A DNA stretch of 64,000 bases from Puccinia triticina (lineage: Eukaryota; Basidiomycota; Pucciniomycetes; Pucciniales; Pucciniaceae). Both the position numbers and the translations under genes were made by a program. The notes beneath the pieces are model-generated. The model was not told the DNA's origin. It saw only the letters and a list, made by a program, of their open reading frames with translations, and did not search any database. Positions 1-12,683 of the stretch are shown one piece after another (positions within the stretch are counted from its first letter, which is position 1; each line of letters starts with the position of its first letter). The stretch covers positions 868,001 through 932,000 of the forward strand of contig NC_070572.1 in the NCBI RefSeq assembly GCF_026914185.1. Reading direction: 5' to 3'.

Positions 1-718
1 AGTTGTCAACTGGTCTGGTCGAAAATATAGTATAATGTACTGAAAAGACAAATTGGGGTGTCCAGTTCAATTGAAATAAGGTGAACTGATCTAGTTGGAT
101 GATAGTGTAGCAAAAAGACTTGTGAAGCAGACCGGATGAGGTTAAACTGGAAAATTTGGTCTGGTCTAGGAAAAAAACAGTATAACATAGGTACTCACTG
201 CATGTGTCACCGGGAAAACCCCGATTGAAGGGATATTAATGCAGTGCCGGAGTATTGGCTGCACTCATAACAACCAAAGCTGGTGAGTGGCGTCCGAGAC
301 GTCTGGCTGGGTGGTTACTGGTGAATGTTTTCAAAGGCAAGGGCTGGTTTGGTGTCATAGGCGATTTGGAGAGGGTTGGAAAGGGTTCGAAGTGTGTTCA
401 CAGGTGGATTGGTTTAGCTGTACGGAGAGTTGCGGCTTGGAGAAGGTTTCCTTTGTCTTTCCGCTGGGGCGATCTGGCATGCTGCAATTCAAGCTACCAT
501 CAACCCCCAACCTCTCCGCTGTCCCACTTGCGCAGTTTGAGAGGCAAACAGTGGGCCCCCCACTGGTCACAGCCTTTGCTGCGGGCCGGGGGCCTTCAGA
601 GCATCCGCATCCGTGGCTAGATCAGCCTGGGCTAACTAGCTTGGATTACAATTGGAATAGGATAATCCAACTGGCCATCTGCATGGGTGGGGATTAGTGG
701 GTCCGAGGCTGTTGGAGG
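1..718. other. Non-coding, repeat-like sequence, no gene recognised
   Basis: Short open frames exist on both strands between 255 and 697, but none resembles a known family and they overlap one another, as chance frames do. The first 190 bases contain two imperfect copies of a motif beginning GGTCTGGTC followed by an A-rich stretch, which suggests decayed repeat DNA. Confidence 0.4.
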
Positions 719-768
719 TTATGTGTTTAGGTGCCTATGTGTTATGTGTTTGGCACCTAAACACATAA
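719..768. repeat. Perfect 17-bp inverted repeat (hairpin)
   Basis: TTATGTGTTTAGGTGCC at 719-735 is exactly complementary to 752-768, leaving a 16-nt loop. A second smaller inverted repeat follows at 821-848. This could be the core of a small foldback element; no target duplication was seen. Confidence 0.8.
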
Positions 769-820
769 AGTTCATACTAACAAGCATGATGCATATTCAT
801 TTTGGGATTAGTCCCAGGAT

Positions 821-848
821 TAGTGGGGTCTACATTTAGACCCCACTA
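821..848. repeat. 12-bp inverted repeat
   Basis: TAGTGGGGTCTA (821-832) pairs with TAGACCCCACTA (837-848) around a 4-nt loop. It lies in a non-coding stretch with no recognised gene. Confidence 0.75.
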
Positions 849-1120
849 GCTCCAAACGGAGCTCCGGGTTAAGTTGATCCCCGGTTGATCCAACCCAATG
901 CGGGTGCGGGGTTGAACTAAGTGCCCTAATCCGGGCTAACTTAGCCCCCGGTGCGGATGGTCTCACATCCATCCCTTTTGACCCGTGCGCTTGACGCGGG
1001 CTGGGGGGTGAGCCTGTGGACACAGCACTTTTGCTGATGTTGGAGGGCTAGGTTGAGTTTTTGAGGGCGGGGGTTAGAATTTTGTGTGATATAATTTGTT
1101 TTGTGTTTAGCTTTTTGTAT

Positions 1121-1376
1121 ATGGGAAACCCTTCACCAGGAGAAAACAATCATCACTTGTCTGCAAGTGACATAGCAAATTAAAAAGGGGCCTTTGTACT
1201 TTCTCATTTCACTTGTAGGCAAGTTATCATTGTTTTTTCCTGGTGCTTGTAATTTGTTTTTTAATTTGTTGAATTTATAGGGGAAACCCTTGATTTTTTT
1301 TTGTGTTGAGCTTTTTCTATATGGGAAACCCTTGTAATTTTTTTGTAATTTGTTGTATTTATAGGGGAAACCCTTG
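1121..1376. repeat. Dispersed GGGAAACCCTT repeats
   Basis: GGGAAACCCTT occurs at about 1123, 1281, 1323 and 1365, each copy preceded by a TATAG- or TATATG-like stretch and most followed by T-rich runs. A further copy is near 3132. The pattern looks like a degraded tandem repeat of some LTR or MITE; the parent family is not recognised. Confidence 0.55.
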
Positions 1377-1533
1377 ATTTTTTTTTTTTGATGGTCTCAG
1401 TTTTCTTTGTCTTTAATAAACTTGGATGCACCGGTAAGTGGCAAACTTTCCTAATTTTTGAAAGCCTTATTCTTTCACAAAGTGGCCAAAAATTCTAAAA
1501 AGTTAAAATACATATTTATCATGATTCACTAAT

Positions 1534-1672
1534 TAGCACTGTTCACGTAAGAAATCTATGACCATGTGAGAGATATACAGCAGCATACTTTCCCAGCCAA
1601 ATTGGCTGGCACAATGGGATAAACTTTATTTCAATCTTGCTGATGTTTATATAGCTTACGTGAACAGTGCTA
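1534..1672. mobile_element. 139-bp MITE with 18-bp TIRs and TA ends
   Basis: TAGCACTGTTCACGTAAG at 1534-1551 is the perfect reverse complement of 1655-1672. If the outer TA on each side is the duplicated target, this is a Tc1/mariner-type MITE of 135 bp plus TA duplications. It has no coding capacity. The perfect TIRs suggest limited decay. Confidence 0.7.
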
Positions 1673-3199
1673 TTTATTTGGATTTTTTGGCTGGTGGTAA
1701 TATGGATTCCAGGTCCCCAATTGACTGTACTGGTTCTTTTTATTGGTGCAATTTTTAAGCATACAAAGAAGCTTCAAAAAACTCCAAATAAATTCACAGA
1801 GGACAATAATAAGCTTTTCTATTGATTTTTAAAGAAATAATTTGAAAAAGTTGCGCCCTTCATGCGCAGTGCGCAAAGTGTTTGAAAACTTCGCGCACTG
1901 CACAGTGCACAAAGTAAGTCCAAAAAAATAGTATAAAAATCTACATATAACTAAAGGAATAGCCTCTGGGAGCCAAACTAACCCGTACAAAAATCTGTCA
2001 ATGCAAGTACCGCCGGCGTCAATACCCTGTACAAATTTCTGTCATGCAAGTAACGCCAGCATCAATTCTATTTTTGTATTAATGATTCTGTTCAACCCTG
2101 TTCAAGAAGCTTTGGGTGAGATATCACCCAGACCGCTTGAAGTTTGAACGGACTCCCTGAGCTCTGTCTCTTGGGATGTACATATCCACTCCATTTGACG
2201 GACTTATTGAGTTTGACGGACTCTCTTATGAGCAACTCCCTTCAACGGACTTGCTGATGGATGTTTCCAATCCATTCAACAGACTCTCTTAGGGATGGTC
2301 ACACACCACACAACTACATAAACCACCCTAAAACTATGCACTTCAATCTAAGTTTATACTATGTACTATCACTATAAAAAGAATGTACTTATGATTATGA
2401 GATTAGTATAATCCTATTAAGTTTTGACTGATTGGAGCAAGCCTAGTGGTTCCAGTAAGTGACTAGGGGTTAAATGAACTGTAGAATCCAATTATTCAAT
2501 AATACATCTAGAAATATGTATCCTTCTCATTAGTAAACTGTGAATTTATGTGATTTGATACTTGAAACACATTTGGTACACCACACCACTATCACTCTAA
2601 CTCCTGTTGTCTACGCTCCTTTTCCTGCCATCAAACTCCTCTCCCTATCTTACATGCCCCTGTCTAGCCTATGATTTCAGGATCTCACACACTGCCTTTG
2701 CCCCAGCTACGCCCGCTAACGTAGCCCGCTTCGGCTGCCACGGCTTCCCCCAATCACCCCATCTGCTAGCCAGTCTGGGCTGGCCTGCTCAGTTCAAGTC
2801 CAGTTCTGTGCGCTGCTGGCTTGCTACCTTCAGTTGTGTGCTCTGCTCTTCTTTTTTCTGTGTCATCTGCACTCTACACTTATTGCTCCGTGGACACTTT
2901 TGACACGTGTGCCAGAATTGATCACCACACCGTTCTTCATGGGCTGATCCTGGGGGTCAGTCCAAGTCATTTATGTTCTGGGGCTGCTCTCAATTTATCT
3001 TCAAATTTGAAAACCTGAACTTACTATTTTTGTAGACAAACCATGCTTGTATTTGTAGTATGTTGTAGGGGGAACCCAAGATCCCAATTTCTACATACCT
3101 CTTTGTATTGGCTTTTTCAAAAGATTTGCAGGGGAAACCCTTGATCTAAATTTCCGCAAAAGTGTGGACGCAATATAATTCAATTTACCACAGAATGTT
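1673..3199. other. Non-coding AT-rich sequence with small duplications
   Basis: No gene seen. At 1990-2070 two diverged copies of a roughly 50-bp unit (both containing ATGCAAGTA followed by CGCC) lie side by side. At 1851-1915 a stretch rich in the motif GCGCACTGC resembles ones near 13.86 kb and 17.24 kb, so it is likely dispersed repeat DNA. The open frames at 2607-3018 show no family resemblance. Confidence 0.4.
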
Positions 3200-4390
3200 T
3201 TGATAGCAGCATCCTAATCAATTTATGAGTTGGATGCCGGTCAGCTGAGTCTATATTCTCACAATCCATTGGGCGGAGATCCTGAGGTGAGAGGAGAGGA
3301 TATCTTTTCGGCGGCATCGGAAGATGTGGGGAATGAGCCGGGCGAGCATGCTGTGGACATGGGCTGCCCCCGGAGCTGTTTAACCTGTGAGCGACGATGG
3401 TCAAGCTATGCAGTTGCGGAGTAGCGGGTCGAGTGCCTTCCCACTCTTGGATCCGGCCTCCGCTCGACGAGTGGTACCTTTGGCTGGGCGTGCTTGAGTC
3501 TGCAGGGCTGGATGGCCTGGCTGATGAGCTCGTGGAAGTTGTCCTTGGTCGTCGTCGATGTCCGTCGCTGTCCTCCTCCTGTGATGCTCGTCCTCGGTCG
3601 CAGCCAGCGAGGCGAGCTCCCGGCTGGTTTCATGTTGTTTATCGGGAGTGCAACGGGAGGTAGGCGGAGTCCATGGGACCGTCCAAAGCCTGAGCCCTGT
3701 AGAGCGTCAGATCCGGGCGCATCCCCATGCGGCCGGGCTGGCCTGTACTTCATACTAGGACAGCCCATCGAGATACAGGGCAGGAGGGGCCGATGGGGCG
3801 AGGGAACCATCCCTGGGGGACTCGCTCATAGTCCAGAGACCTATCCAGTCTCCCCCCCCCAGAGTTCCCTCCAGTATCCTCTTCGCTCTCCCCACCAAAT
3901 CTCCTACCCCTACCGAAGCTCTGAGTTGCGGAAACCGCAAAAAGTCAATTTCTTTCACCTCCCACCCGCCCTACTAAGTTAAAGACATGCACACCCAGGC
4001 GTGGGGTCTAGCGCCTGGCCCTCACACCCCTGGGTGTGTGCCTGCTCCCGGAAGGCCCGCTCCGCGATCCTCCCTCCCTCACGTGCACAGCCCGGCCTGG
4101 GAATCCCCTCCCGGGATCCATGGCCGAGGCACGGCACGGAGGAGAGGCTGGAAAAGTGGATCGGGGATCACCCCCTTCCCCCGACCCACACGTGGGAGCC
4201 TTGGGAAGCCGGTACTCGGCTTCCGGGGCTCCCTAGGCACCTAAAAGGTGCTGAACACGTGAGCAGTGTCCAGTAGGACGACAGTAAAGGCTCGCGCCTC
4301 CCGCGCGGGAGAAAGCGCAAACCGCGCCGCAGTCGTGAGACGAGGCCGGAGCCGCTCCAGAGGGTCCTCCCTAGGCACCTAGGTAGAATG
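3200..4390. other. GC-richer non-coding block, no recognised gene
   Basis: Base composition rises sharply against the flanks and open frames appear on both strands by chance. A minus-strand frame at 3406-3810 ends with a basic, proline-rich tail that is faintly gag-like but has no CCHC knuckle. CCTAGGCACCTA is repeated at about 4232 and 4371. Confidence 0.3.
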
Positions 4391-4884
4391 GATTGGCCCC
4401 TGCTGACCTCGGATTCGGAGAAACACTCCAACCAAAGAATGTTATGTAAGGAGCTCCCTCAACAAAACTCCCTCCCAATCGGATGCCAGAACAAAGAAAC
4501 GAACAACCAAAGCTTCAAGCCCCCGATTCTCGTCAACGAGCAACTTTCGGTCGTCGGTTCGAGAGCAGGTGGTGCTCTGTTGGTCCCTCAATTGCCAACC
4601 AGTACCGGTCTCTATGGTACGCTCATTGCCGGTGTGCTCATGGCCAGTGTCTCCTATTCGCCCTTGTAGAAGGTTGCCGTCACCCTGAACACCATCCATA
4701 AAAGCCCCGCTCTAGAGCATCTTGACTTGAAAATTCCCCACATCCTCCCCACTTTGTCGCTAGTAACCCATCCTTGACGACTGGCTCAACATCACCAAAT
4801 TAACAAGCCCTTGATTGATCCTTTTTCGGGACTGCATACTCGTCCTTTGCTCTTCTTGAATCAATTATTTTTAGAAAAGATTCA

Positions 4885-6783
4885 TCAGATCCATAATGCT
4901 CTTGTGCTCTGCAGCCATGTTTTTGCTTGCCGCCACCTTGGCCTATGCTCAACCGCATCACGCGAAACGTGAGGAGAGGATTCTTTTGCGACCGGGACAT
5001 TTGCTAGCTCTGCTGGGAAACGTACCATTGCCGAGCTCACAAAACGTTTTTGAGTCGGTATCCAAAACAGCCAGCCTTTACTTTGTTCAAGGTGAGCAAT
5101 CACATATCCCATAACCGCACGTTCATCCAGTTTCTTGCGTTTCTCTTGAGGAATGTGGATATATCCGGTGCTCCCAAAAAGGCAAAAGTTGTTGAACTGC
5201 GGTTTCCTGTTGAACATTGCTTTGTAAGGAGTCTTTTCGCCACTTGATTTGTTTGGGAGCCGGTTCAACACATGAGTCGCCCAAACAAAAGCATAACTCC
5301 AAAAATTCTTTGACAGTGGACTATCTAAAAGTATTGTTTGCCCCATGTCCGCCACTGTTTGGTTGAAACGTTCAATCACCCCGTTTTGGTAGTGGTGATA
5401 TGGAAGTGCCTTCTCAGCGCCAATACCGCGCGCCGTAAGGAAATCATTTAGCTTTTGGTTGGCGAACTCTCCGCCATTGTCGCTTCTCAAGGTCTTCACT
5501 CGTTTTCCGGTAGCTTGTTCAAGTCGCGTTATTGTATCGATGATATGCTGGTTAGCTTCTGACTTCTTTTTCAAGACTTTGACAAAAGCGTAGCCCGTTG
5601 CTACGTCCCTCATTGTTAGAAGGTATTTGCCGCCTTCTATAGAATCCACTTGGAACGGGCCCATCAAATCCGCCGCTAAAACATCCAAACAATCTGCAAC
5701 TTGAAGGGTGGAGGCTAAGGGGTTAATTCGCGTGCTCTTACTTATTGCACATACAGGACAATGTATCTTTCCGACAGGGATCTGGTCTGGTAAACCCAAT
5801 ACCAGTTGGGACTTAATTATCCGCCTTATGTGCCTAAGGCTAGCATGTCCAAACGCTCTGTGATAATGGAGCAGCTTCACTTCATCTGGTGGAAGGGACT
5901 CAGGCTTCCACTTAAAGTCAGTTGCTTTTCCCAAAGGCTCCTTGAAGATCTCATTGCTTCTCGCTTCAGTTTTGGAGGACATAACTGTGATATCATTGCC
6001 GTCAGAAGACAGGTGCGGGTTTAACAAGACTGGCAGATCAGACAATTGAGACACGGGAGAAGGAAAGATGGGAGATAAAGGAATAGAAGAAGAAAAGGCC
6101 GGGAACGTCGATGGTAGATCAGAAGAAGAAAAAGAATTGACAAGAGGTTTTGGTTTTGAGTAAAGAATATGGCACCCCGGTGGGGAAGTTGTCCTTGCAC
6201 AATCTACCCTGATCATTGGATAGGGCATGCACCACCAATTCTTTGCCGGTTCAAAAACACAATCAAAAAAGTGTTTGCCTGATGCGCGTGAAACTTGAAA
6301 AGTATCTGTTGCGTTATTACAAGCCACCAGAGCATTAGCTTTGCGCAGTGCCGCCATTGATATGAGGGTGGTCTTCGCTTTCTCACAGTACAGTACATGT
6401 CGCAAGACAATAACAGTCCCATCAGGGACTTGAAATTTCAGGGCACCCACGCCTGTGATCAAAGATCCTGACCCACTGGTAGCTACCGAGACACCAATGG
6501 GTTTTGGGAGAAGACAAAAATCATGAAGGAGGAATTCAGACCCGGTGAAACCATGGGAGGCACCTGTATCAAGAATGGCAGCTTCACTCACCAGATCTTC
6601 CCCTAGCGCCATCGAATGGAAATCTAGGTCATCCAGATCATCAGGAAGTCCGTTGACTTCCACAATGTGGGCCTCAACCCCCTTCTTTGCTGGGATTGAG
6701 GGGCCAGAATCCGGTCCCTGCAACTGTTGGCCGTTGTTGTGATACCGCGGCCGGTAGTAGTCCGCAGGATTTTTGGCATGCTG
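4885..6783 (-). pseudogene. Copia-1 pol, protease and integrase half
   Basis: This is the Ty1/copia pol N-terminal half read on the minus strand. A retropepsin motif (ILDTGASHGF) comes first, then a GAG-pre-integrase His-His-Cys-Cys region (HYHRAFGH to CPVC), then the integrase core with DDE acidic residues in ADLMGPF, SDNGGEF and NGVIERF. The frame is open from 6723 and continues upstream through one in-frame TAG (6784-6786) into the gag C-terminus. It stops just past the integrase: no reverse transcriptase follows. Around 4.75-4.95 kb fragments in other frames (AAEHKSIMDL) resemble the start of a copia RT domain, so indels are present. The RT half of what appears to be the same element is at 15.2-16.5 kb in the opposite orientation. 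Confidence 0.85.
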
Positions 6784-8168
6784 CTAGTTTCTTGAGGGAA
6801 GAAACTGAGTTTTCTTGAAGTTCGTCCGTGAGAAGCGGGAGGAGTTCACTGAGGCGCCACTCGGGAGGTGACCGTAGAGAGTGCCTGCAATGGTGCCGAT
6901 TGGTGGACCTGACTTTCTGTTGGCGTGAGTTGATTGTTGGGGCTCTGGACAGTTCCTCACATAGTGATTTTCCCCTCCACACTGCCAGCATTTGTGCGCA
7001 GTGAGAGCATAAAAGTCAAGCGCGTCAACCCAATCCTGTTCATCGACGTCCGCCAGAAAAGCCGAAACATTGAAACTATCCGCCGCCGGCATTGAGGTGG
7101 ACAGCGCCGTTGGAGGTGTAGGTGAGGCAAAAACTTGCCCCGCATCAGAGGAAAGACCAATAGTATGCTTGTGTTGATCCTTACAGATGTCCAGCGCTTT
7201 CATGATCAAGTCAAAGGAAGGACAGCGTCCCTGTTTGTTGTCCTGACTAGTTGTTTGACACGTAATTCAAAATCTTTCTTGTACTCCGCATTGGACTCCA
7301 TCACCGCCGACTGAAGCACAAAACCCATGAAAGCATCCATGCCAAACTTGACGTTGACCGCAGCCCATTCTGCTTGCCAGTCCCGTAAAGTTGAGGCGAT
7401 CCCGGCGTTGTGTCCATCTGGATTGATTTTGAAACGTCTGAATTTGTAGAAGATCAACATTTGAGCCGCATGGGAGGATGTTTTGAATTTATTGACGAGT
7501 GACGTGTACATTGCAAAACATGTTGGAAGCTGTTGCATTTCGGCAACCAGCGACTGATTGATGCTGGAGATGAGTAATGCCCGCGCAATCTTCTTGTAGG
7601 TGGAGTTTTTGCACGCAGTAATGAAGAAACGAGCATCGTCTACCGCTGCCCTCCCGACTTCGGCCAGATTTTGGTACCAGTCAGCAAAATTTGCTCCATC
7701 CGCCTTTAAGGTATTGGCTTGCCGGAATTGCGCCTTGCCCGTTTGAATCGCCGTCCCAACCAGTTTGCTTTGTTTCAGGAGAAACTCAGCTTCTTTGAAA
7801 TCACGAACTTGCTTTGCTAGTTTGGCGTCCAAACGCTCTTGTCGGCCTCCGTCTGCAGTCGGAGGAGGGATGTCCACATTCGCGTTTCTGAGAGGATGGG
7901 CAGGTTCAGACGGCAACCGCGGGTCCATATGCGGTGGAAGTTGTTGATCATCTACCAGAACAGGCTGTCGTTGTTTACCCACCCGGATTTCCGTGGGCCG
8001 ACGGGCCGGTCCTGCTGTTGTCTCTGGGCTAGGCGGCAGGCGCTCAAACTGTGACTGAAGGACGGCGATGTCTTCCTCCAGTCGATTCCTGTGTGATAAG
8101 TCGTCGATGTGCCAGTTCGACGATCCTGCCGCTCCAGACGTCGATTGTTGATTCGTCCTGGGATCCAT
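6784..8168 (-). pseudogene. Copia-1 gag with CCHC knuckle, frameshifted
   Basis: The capsid/nucleocapsid precursor starts at an ATG at 8168 (MDPRTNQQ). The first frame runs to 7206 and the second (7209 to 6784) continues the same protein one frame over; the slip lies near 7230-7250, where the natural protein would read from VKQLV into QDNKQGRCPSFD. The second part carries a retroviral zinc knuckle, CWQCGGENHYVRNC (CX2CX4HX4C). It then meets an in-frame TAG before pol. The frame change could be programmed, but a plain indel is simpler because a nonsense codon is also present. Confidence 0.8.
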
Positions 8169-8618
8169 CGTTTGGCGTAGTCGGTCAAAGAGGGTGGTCG
8201 AGAGATGTGTTAGGGAAAAGGGAATAAGGGAAGAGTAGGCGATTTGATGTAAGGGAAAGAATAGGGAGGGGAACAAGAAGCAAAGGAAGAAAGAAAATGT
8301 AAGGAATATTTGGATAGACGGGAAAATGAACAGAGGATAGGCAGAAATATGTATGGAGATTGTGGATTTTCAAGGGATGGAATATGATTTTTGACAATGT
8401 GGGGAGAGAGATAACAGAAAAAGCAAAAAGAACTTGAAGAGGTCGGGAGGGAGTCGGTCCACGAGTCGGAGATGAAATAGAGACTCAAGTCTTCCCTCTT
8501 AGAAAGACAATAGCAAACAGGACCGGGCCACAGTCCTGTTTTCGGCAAGATGGCTAGTCTCCCTAGCCACTGAAATTCTCCAAGAAAAAACTTTCCTCTC
8601 TATAACACCGGTGAGATC

Positions 8619-8912
8619 TGTTATGGCATGGGATTATATTTCACTAGTAGCATATGTACTTAGCTTATGTTTATATTGTGTTTCATTCTTCTCTCAAAGA
8701 CTCTTCCCTGGGTGCCGGTGAACCCTCTTTTTCCTCACTCTCTTTTGCTTTCTTCTCACCGGCATCCCAGGTAAGCACCGTGATGTATTGTTTTTATTTA
8801 TTTTTATTTTTTTTCATCTTTTAGATTATTGTCTTTGTTTTAGCTCTGTGATGACCGAAACTTACTCTCTTTTGCTTTCTTCTCACCGGCATCCCAGAGC
8901 ACAAGCCTAAGA
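8619..8912 (+). repeat. Copia-2 5' LTR
   Basis: The LTR begins TGTTATGG and ends CCTAAGA, where sequence similarity to the 3' copy stops exactly at the primer-binding site. It contains the duplicated internal block CTCTTTTGCTTTCTTCTCAC. The TG...GA ends are slightly atypical of the usual TG...CA. Confidence 0.92.
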
Positions 8913-8924
8913 GGTTATGAGCCC
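8913..8924 (+). promoter_or_regulatory. Copia-2 primer-binding site (half-tRNA iMet type)
   Basis: GGTTATGAGCCC directly follows the 5' LTR. It is complementary to GGGCTCATAACC, the anticodon stem-loop of eukaryotic initiator tRNA-Met, not to a tRNA 3' end. This is the half-tRNA priming known for Drosophila copia and related Ty1/copia elements. Confidence 0.75.
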
Positions 8925-9298
8925 AGATTCTTGCAAACTAGGTCACGGTGCATTTTTTCTTGAGAGTCCGCTTGCAAGCGATAACACTACGCCGATCATC
9001 ATCATCTTTTCAGTCGTCACATCTTCGGCGAATCCATTATGTTTTACACTTGCGATACCGGCGACCGAACAAGATCTGCCTTCACTGCGGGATTGAATTC
9101 ACTAGGTCAACGTGTCGCTCAACCCAGAATGTTTCTCTCTCAGTCACCCGTCGCTGGCTTGTTTCACAATCGATCTACCTTAACTGCGGGACCGACTTCG
9201 CAAGGCCAAAGCCCATCTCAATCCATTCTCACATCTTCGACATATATTCAACAACGTCCTGACCTCCTCGCCCCCGCGCAACTAATCCTGACACGGCG

Positions 9299-12200
9299 AT
9301 GGTCTTCCCGTCGCCTGCAAATGCGCATTCTATCAAATCTCAAATCATTTGCCCAAACGCTTCACAGGCTGCGCCGGTCCTTGAACCCTTGCCTGCCGCT
9401 TCAGCTAATGCCCCAACGATTCTGTCAGCCAACTCGGACACGTGCGACTATGAGGTGGCACAAAAGGAAATTAATCAATTTGTTGACCAAGGAGGGCGAT
9501 TTTTTGGGTTAGACACGTGTGCTTCCCATACTTTCACCAACGACTTATTGTTGCTTTTTGACCAAACCACTCTTTCTAACCCCATCCCTCTGACTGTTGC
9601 GACTCACGGACCACAATCTTTTGTCACTGTGGTTGGGAAGATGAAGCTCTGGAATCAGTTAGGATCGATAACACTCAACAACGTCTACTACAGCCCAACT
9701 GCGACGTGCACCCTTCTGTCAGCTGAAACTCTCCGACTAGGTGGCGGCCAGTTACGCATATCCAATCGAGGCATCGCGTTGATTCATTTCTCCAATGGTT
9801 TCAGCTTCCGATCTTACCCAATTCACCGCCGGTGGCAGGTTCCAGTATTTTATAGATTATCGCCTTCTCCTACCGTCTTTGTGCCGCCTGCTTCCGAAGC
9901 CTGTGATTTCCCAACTTCCCCATCCCCCAATGCAATGATCGCGTGTGATATTTCCATCAAGAACTCAGACGCACTGATGTGGCATCGTCGGCTTGGCCAC
10001 ATTAGTCTCAAGCAAATCATTCGCATGTGTTCGCTAGGTAGCCTACCAGGGCTACCAGACAAGTTGACAAATAAAGATTCTGTATGTGAGGACTGTCTGG
10101 TGAGCAAAAGTAAACGCAACCGGGGTCAACGGCTCTCTGAAGAATCAACGCTGCAGCCGATGGACGTCATTGTTTCTGATGTGCTGGGCCCGTTCATTGA
10201 GGGATTCAACGGCGTGAAGTATCTTGTTGTCTTTCGGGATCTTGCTAGCACCTATTCCGAAGGATTCTTGCTGAAAGCTAAAAGCGACGTGTGCTTGAAT
10301 TTTAAGCGGTACATTGAGCGGATGGAGAGACTTACCGGAAAGAAACTCAAACGATTTCGGACGGACGGTGGCGGCGAATTCACGTCGAAGGCTTTTCTTT
10401 CGTGGCTGCAGGACAAAGGTATTGAACACCAGCATTCAATGCCCTACGAGCCGGAACAGAACGGAGCGGCAGAACGACTCCATCGAACTGTTGGTGAAAT
10501 GGCGCGGACGGCACTGGTGTCCTCGGGATTACCCACCAAGTTTTGGGGGTTTGCTTACTTGTGGGGCTACTTTACCCACAATCGGATGATCAATTCACTG
10601 ACGGGTGATAAAACACCCATTGAACTCATGTTTAACAAGAAACCCCTCTTGGATCGACTCCGGGCTTTCGGCGAGGTGGCTTTTGTGCACAAACCAGATG
10701 TGTATCAAACGGGGAAGACTGATTGACGTGCCTGGCGCTGCAACCTTGTGGGCTATGTCCAAGGAGGCAAGGGATGGATCTTTTGGGTGCCGACAAATAA
10801 TTCATTCTTTGAGTCATCCATCGCAACTTTCCCATACTCCAATCAAACTTCTGTGAACCCTCCGGAACCAATCAAGCCCAAGCTGACTTTATCATCATCC
10901 CTCAACAAGATTCTCAACAATGGGGATAACAATTCTCAGGTCCCTCAACACAACAATGAACTAGTCTCTGCACCGGATGTAGCACCTGTTCGGCGTTCAA
11001 TCGACAAGCTGCTAAATACCGAAGATGTTGCACCTATGATTTTTAATTCAGCACTTGTTCTAGGTTCAAATGTTGCTGAGGCCACTCTGGCCAGTCAATC
11101 ACCGGAAAACACGGGACTGTCAGCTGTCACAAGGAGTCAGCTCCTCCCAAGGACTTATGCTCGTGCAGTAGCCAGGAAAGATGGTGATCAATGGGCAGCG
11201 GCTGTCGAGAACGAACTGGCCAACATATGGGACATGTCGGTGTGGCATTTCGAACACGTGCCAGCGGGACAAAAAGAAACGGACGCCAGGTGGCTCTTCA
11301 ACATAAAACGAAACCAGGACGGTTCAATCAAGAAATACAAAGCAAGATACATTGTCCGTGGGTTCAGCCAGATTTTTGGCCAAGACTACCACGACACCTG
11401 GGCCCCGACGGCGACTTTTGCGTCCCTCCGCATGCTCTTTGTAGTGGCCACATCAAATCATTGGGCAATTGAGTCTTTTGACATCACCGCGGCGTATCTA
11501 CATGGTGAAATTGATGAAGATGTGTGGGTCAAAGTTCCAGACGGGATGGTGGTGCCTGAGGAACACAAGGGCAAGTCCCTGAAACTCGATAAGGGACTTT
11601 ATGGCACTAAACAGGGGGGTTGCTGTTGGTGGAAACACTTTGTACGGATCATGGAAGGTATCGGTTTTCTTGTCAGCTTCTACAATGACTCTTTTTACCA
11701 CATGCACCGCGGTGGCGAAACCTTACTGGTATGGATTCACGTGGACGACGGCGTTGTCACAGCCTCATCCTCAGCTATCATGCAAGAGTTTCGATCGGAG
11801 CTCGAGTCCAAGCTCTGGACAACGTGGGAAGGTGACTTGCACACCATTGTGGGGATCAAGGTCGAGCGTCCCAGCCCTTCAAGGATTGTACTGTCTCAAC
11901 CTTTTCTCACGCGCAAGATTCTGGAGACATTCACCACTGAAGCAACATTACCCTGGGCAGTCCCACTGAAAGACATCAATTCCATCGCTTCATTCTGGCG
12001 AGGAAATCATCAACCCCAATGGATATCTCTCTATTGTAGGATCGGTGAATTATCTGGCGGTTGCGACTCGACCTGACTTGGCGTTTGCGGTTGGATTTCT
12101 GGCACGGTTCGCGAAATCACCCACCAAGAGGCACTGGGCGGCGGTTCAACACACACTTGGCTACATCAGGGCAGTCGGGTGCCGCAGTTTGGTGATTGAG

Positions 12201-12683
12201 CCAGAGACCCATGACAACAACATGCTCACGTGGGTGGACGCCAACTGGGGCGGTGAATTTGCGCGTTCAACGCACGGATTGGTCACGACTCTCTTTGGGG
12301 TACCAATACTCTGGGCCAGCAAGTGTCAACCGTCGGTTGCAACTTCAACGTGTCACGCGGAGTTCATGGCGCTCGGCTGGGCCTCAAGACATTTGGTTTG
12401 GCTCAAAGAGCTGTTTTTCGACATGACTAACCAAATTATCACTCCTAAGCTGATGTGCAACAATGACGCGGCTGTCAAAATTTCAAAGGACAACACGGCG
12501 AACAAGAGGACCAGGCACTCAGAACGGGAGGTTTTCTACGTCAATGAACAGCTTCATTGCAAGCGGCTTGACATTGAATGGGTCCCAACCAACGCCCAGC
12601 TGGCCAACATCATGACGAAGGCGCTGGGCCCGATGCCCTTCGAGAGGATATTAGCCAGCCTCAAAATGTCATCTCCTGGATGA
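9299..12683 (+). pseudogene. Copia-2 pol (PR-IN-RT-RH), disrupted
   Basis: The polyprotein runs protease-like (GLDTCASHTF), GAG-pre-integrase (WHRRLGH to CEDC), integrase (VSDVLGPF, RTDGGGEF, NGAAERL), reverse transcriptase (catalytic VWIHVDDGVV) and RNase H (WVDANWGG, CHAEFMAL, NNDAAVK). An in-frame TGA at 10724-10726 falls between integrase and RT, and a frameshift near 11.99-12.03 kb moves the reading into the 12045-12683 frame. The protease has DTCA where DTGA/DSGA is expected. Upstream, a frame at 9039-9300 may be the gag-pol linker. No CCHC gag is visible. Confidence 0.9.

Noticed and set aside
3406..3810. Gypsy-type gag fragment on the minus strand
   Set aside because: A short stretch is faintly gag-like, but there is no zinc knuckle, no neighbouring pol and other frames are equally open.
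4540..4580. Possible tRNA T-loop (GGTTCGAGA)
   Set aside because: No cloverleaf could be built around it on either strand.
4896..5114. Plus-strand frame starting with a signal-peptide-like MLLCSAAMFLLAATLAYAQ
   Set aside because: It lies antisense to copia-1 pol, whose integrase reading on the minus strand is unambiguous; the hydrophobic start is a by-product.
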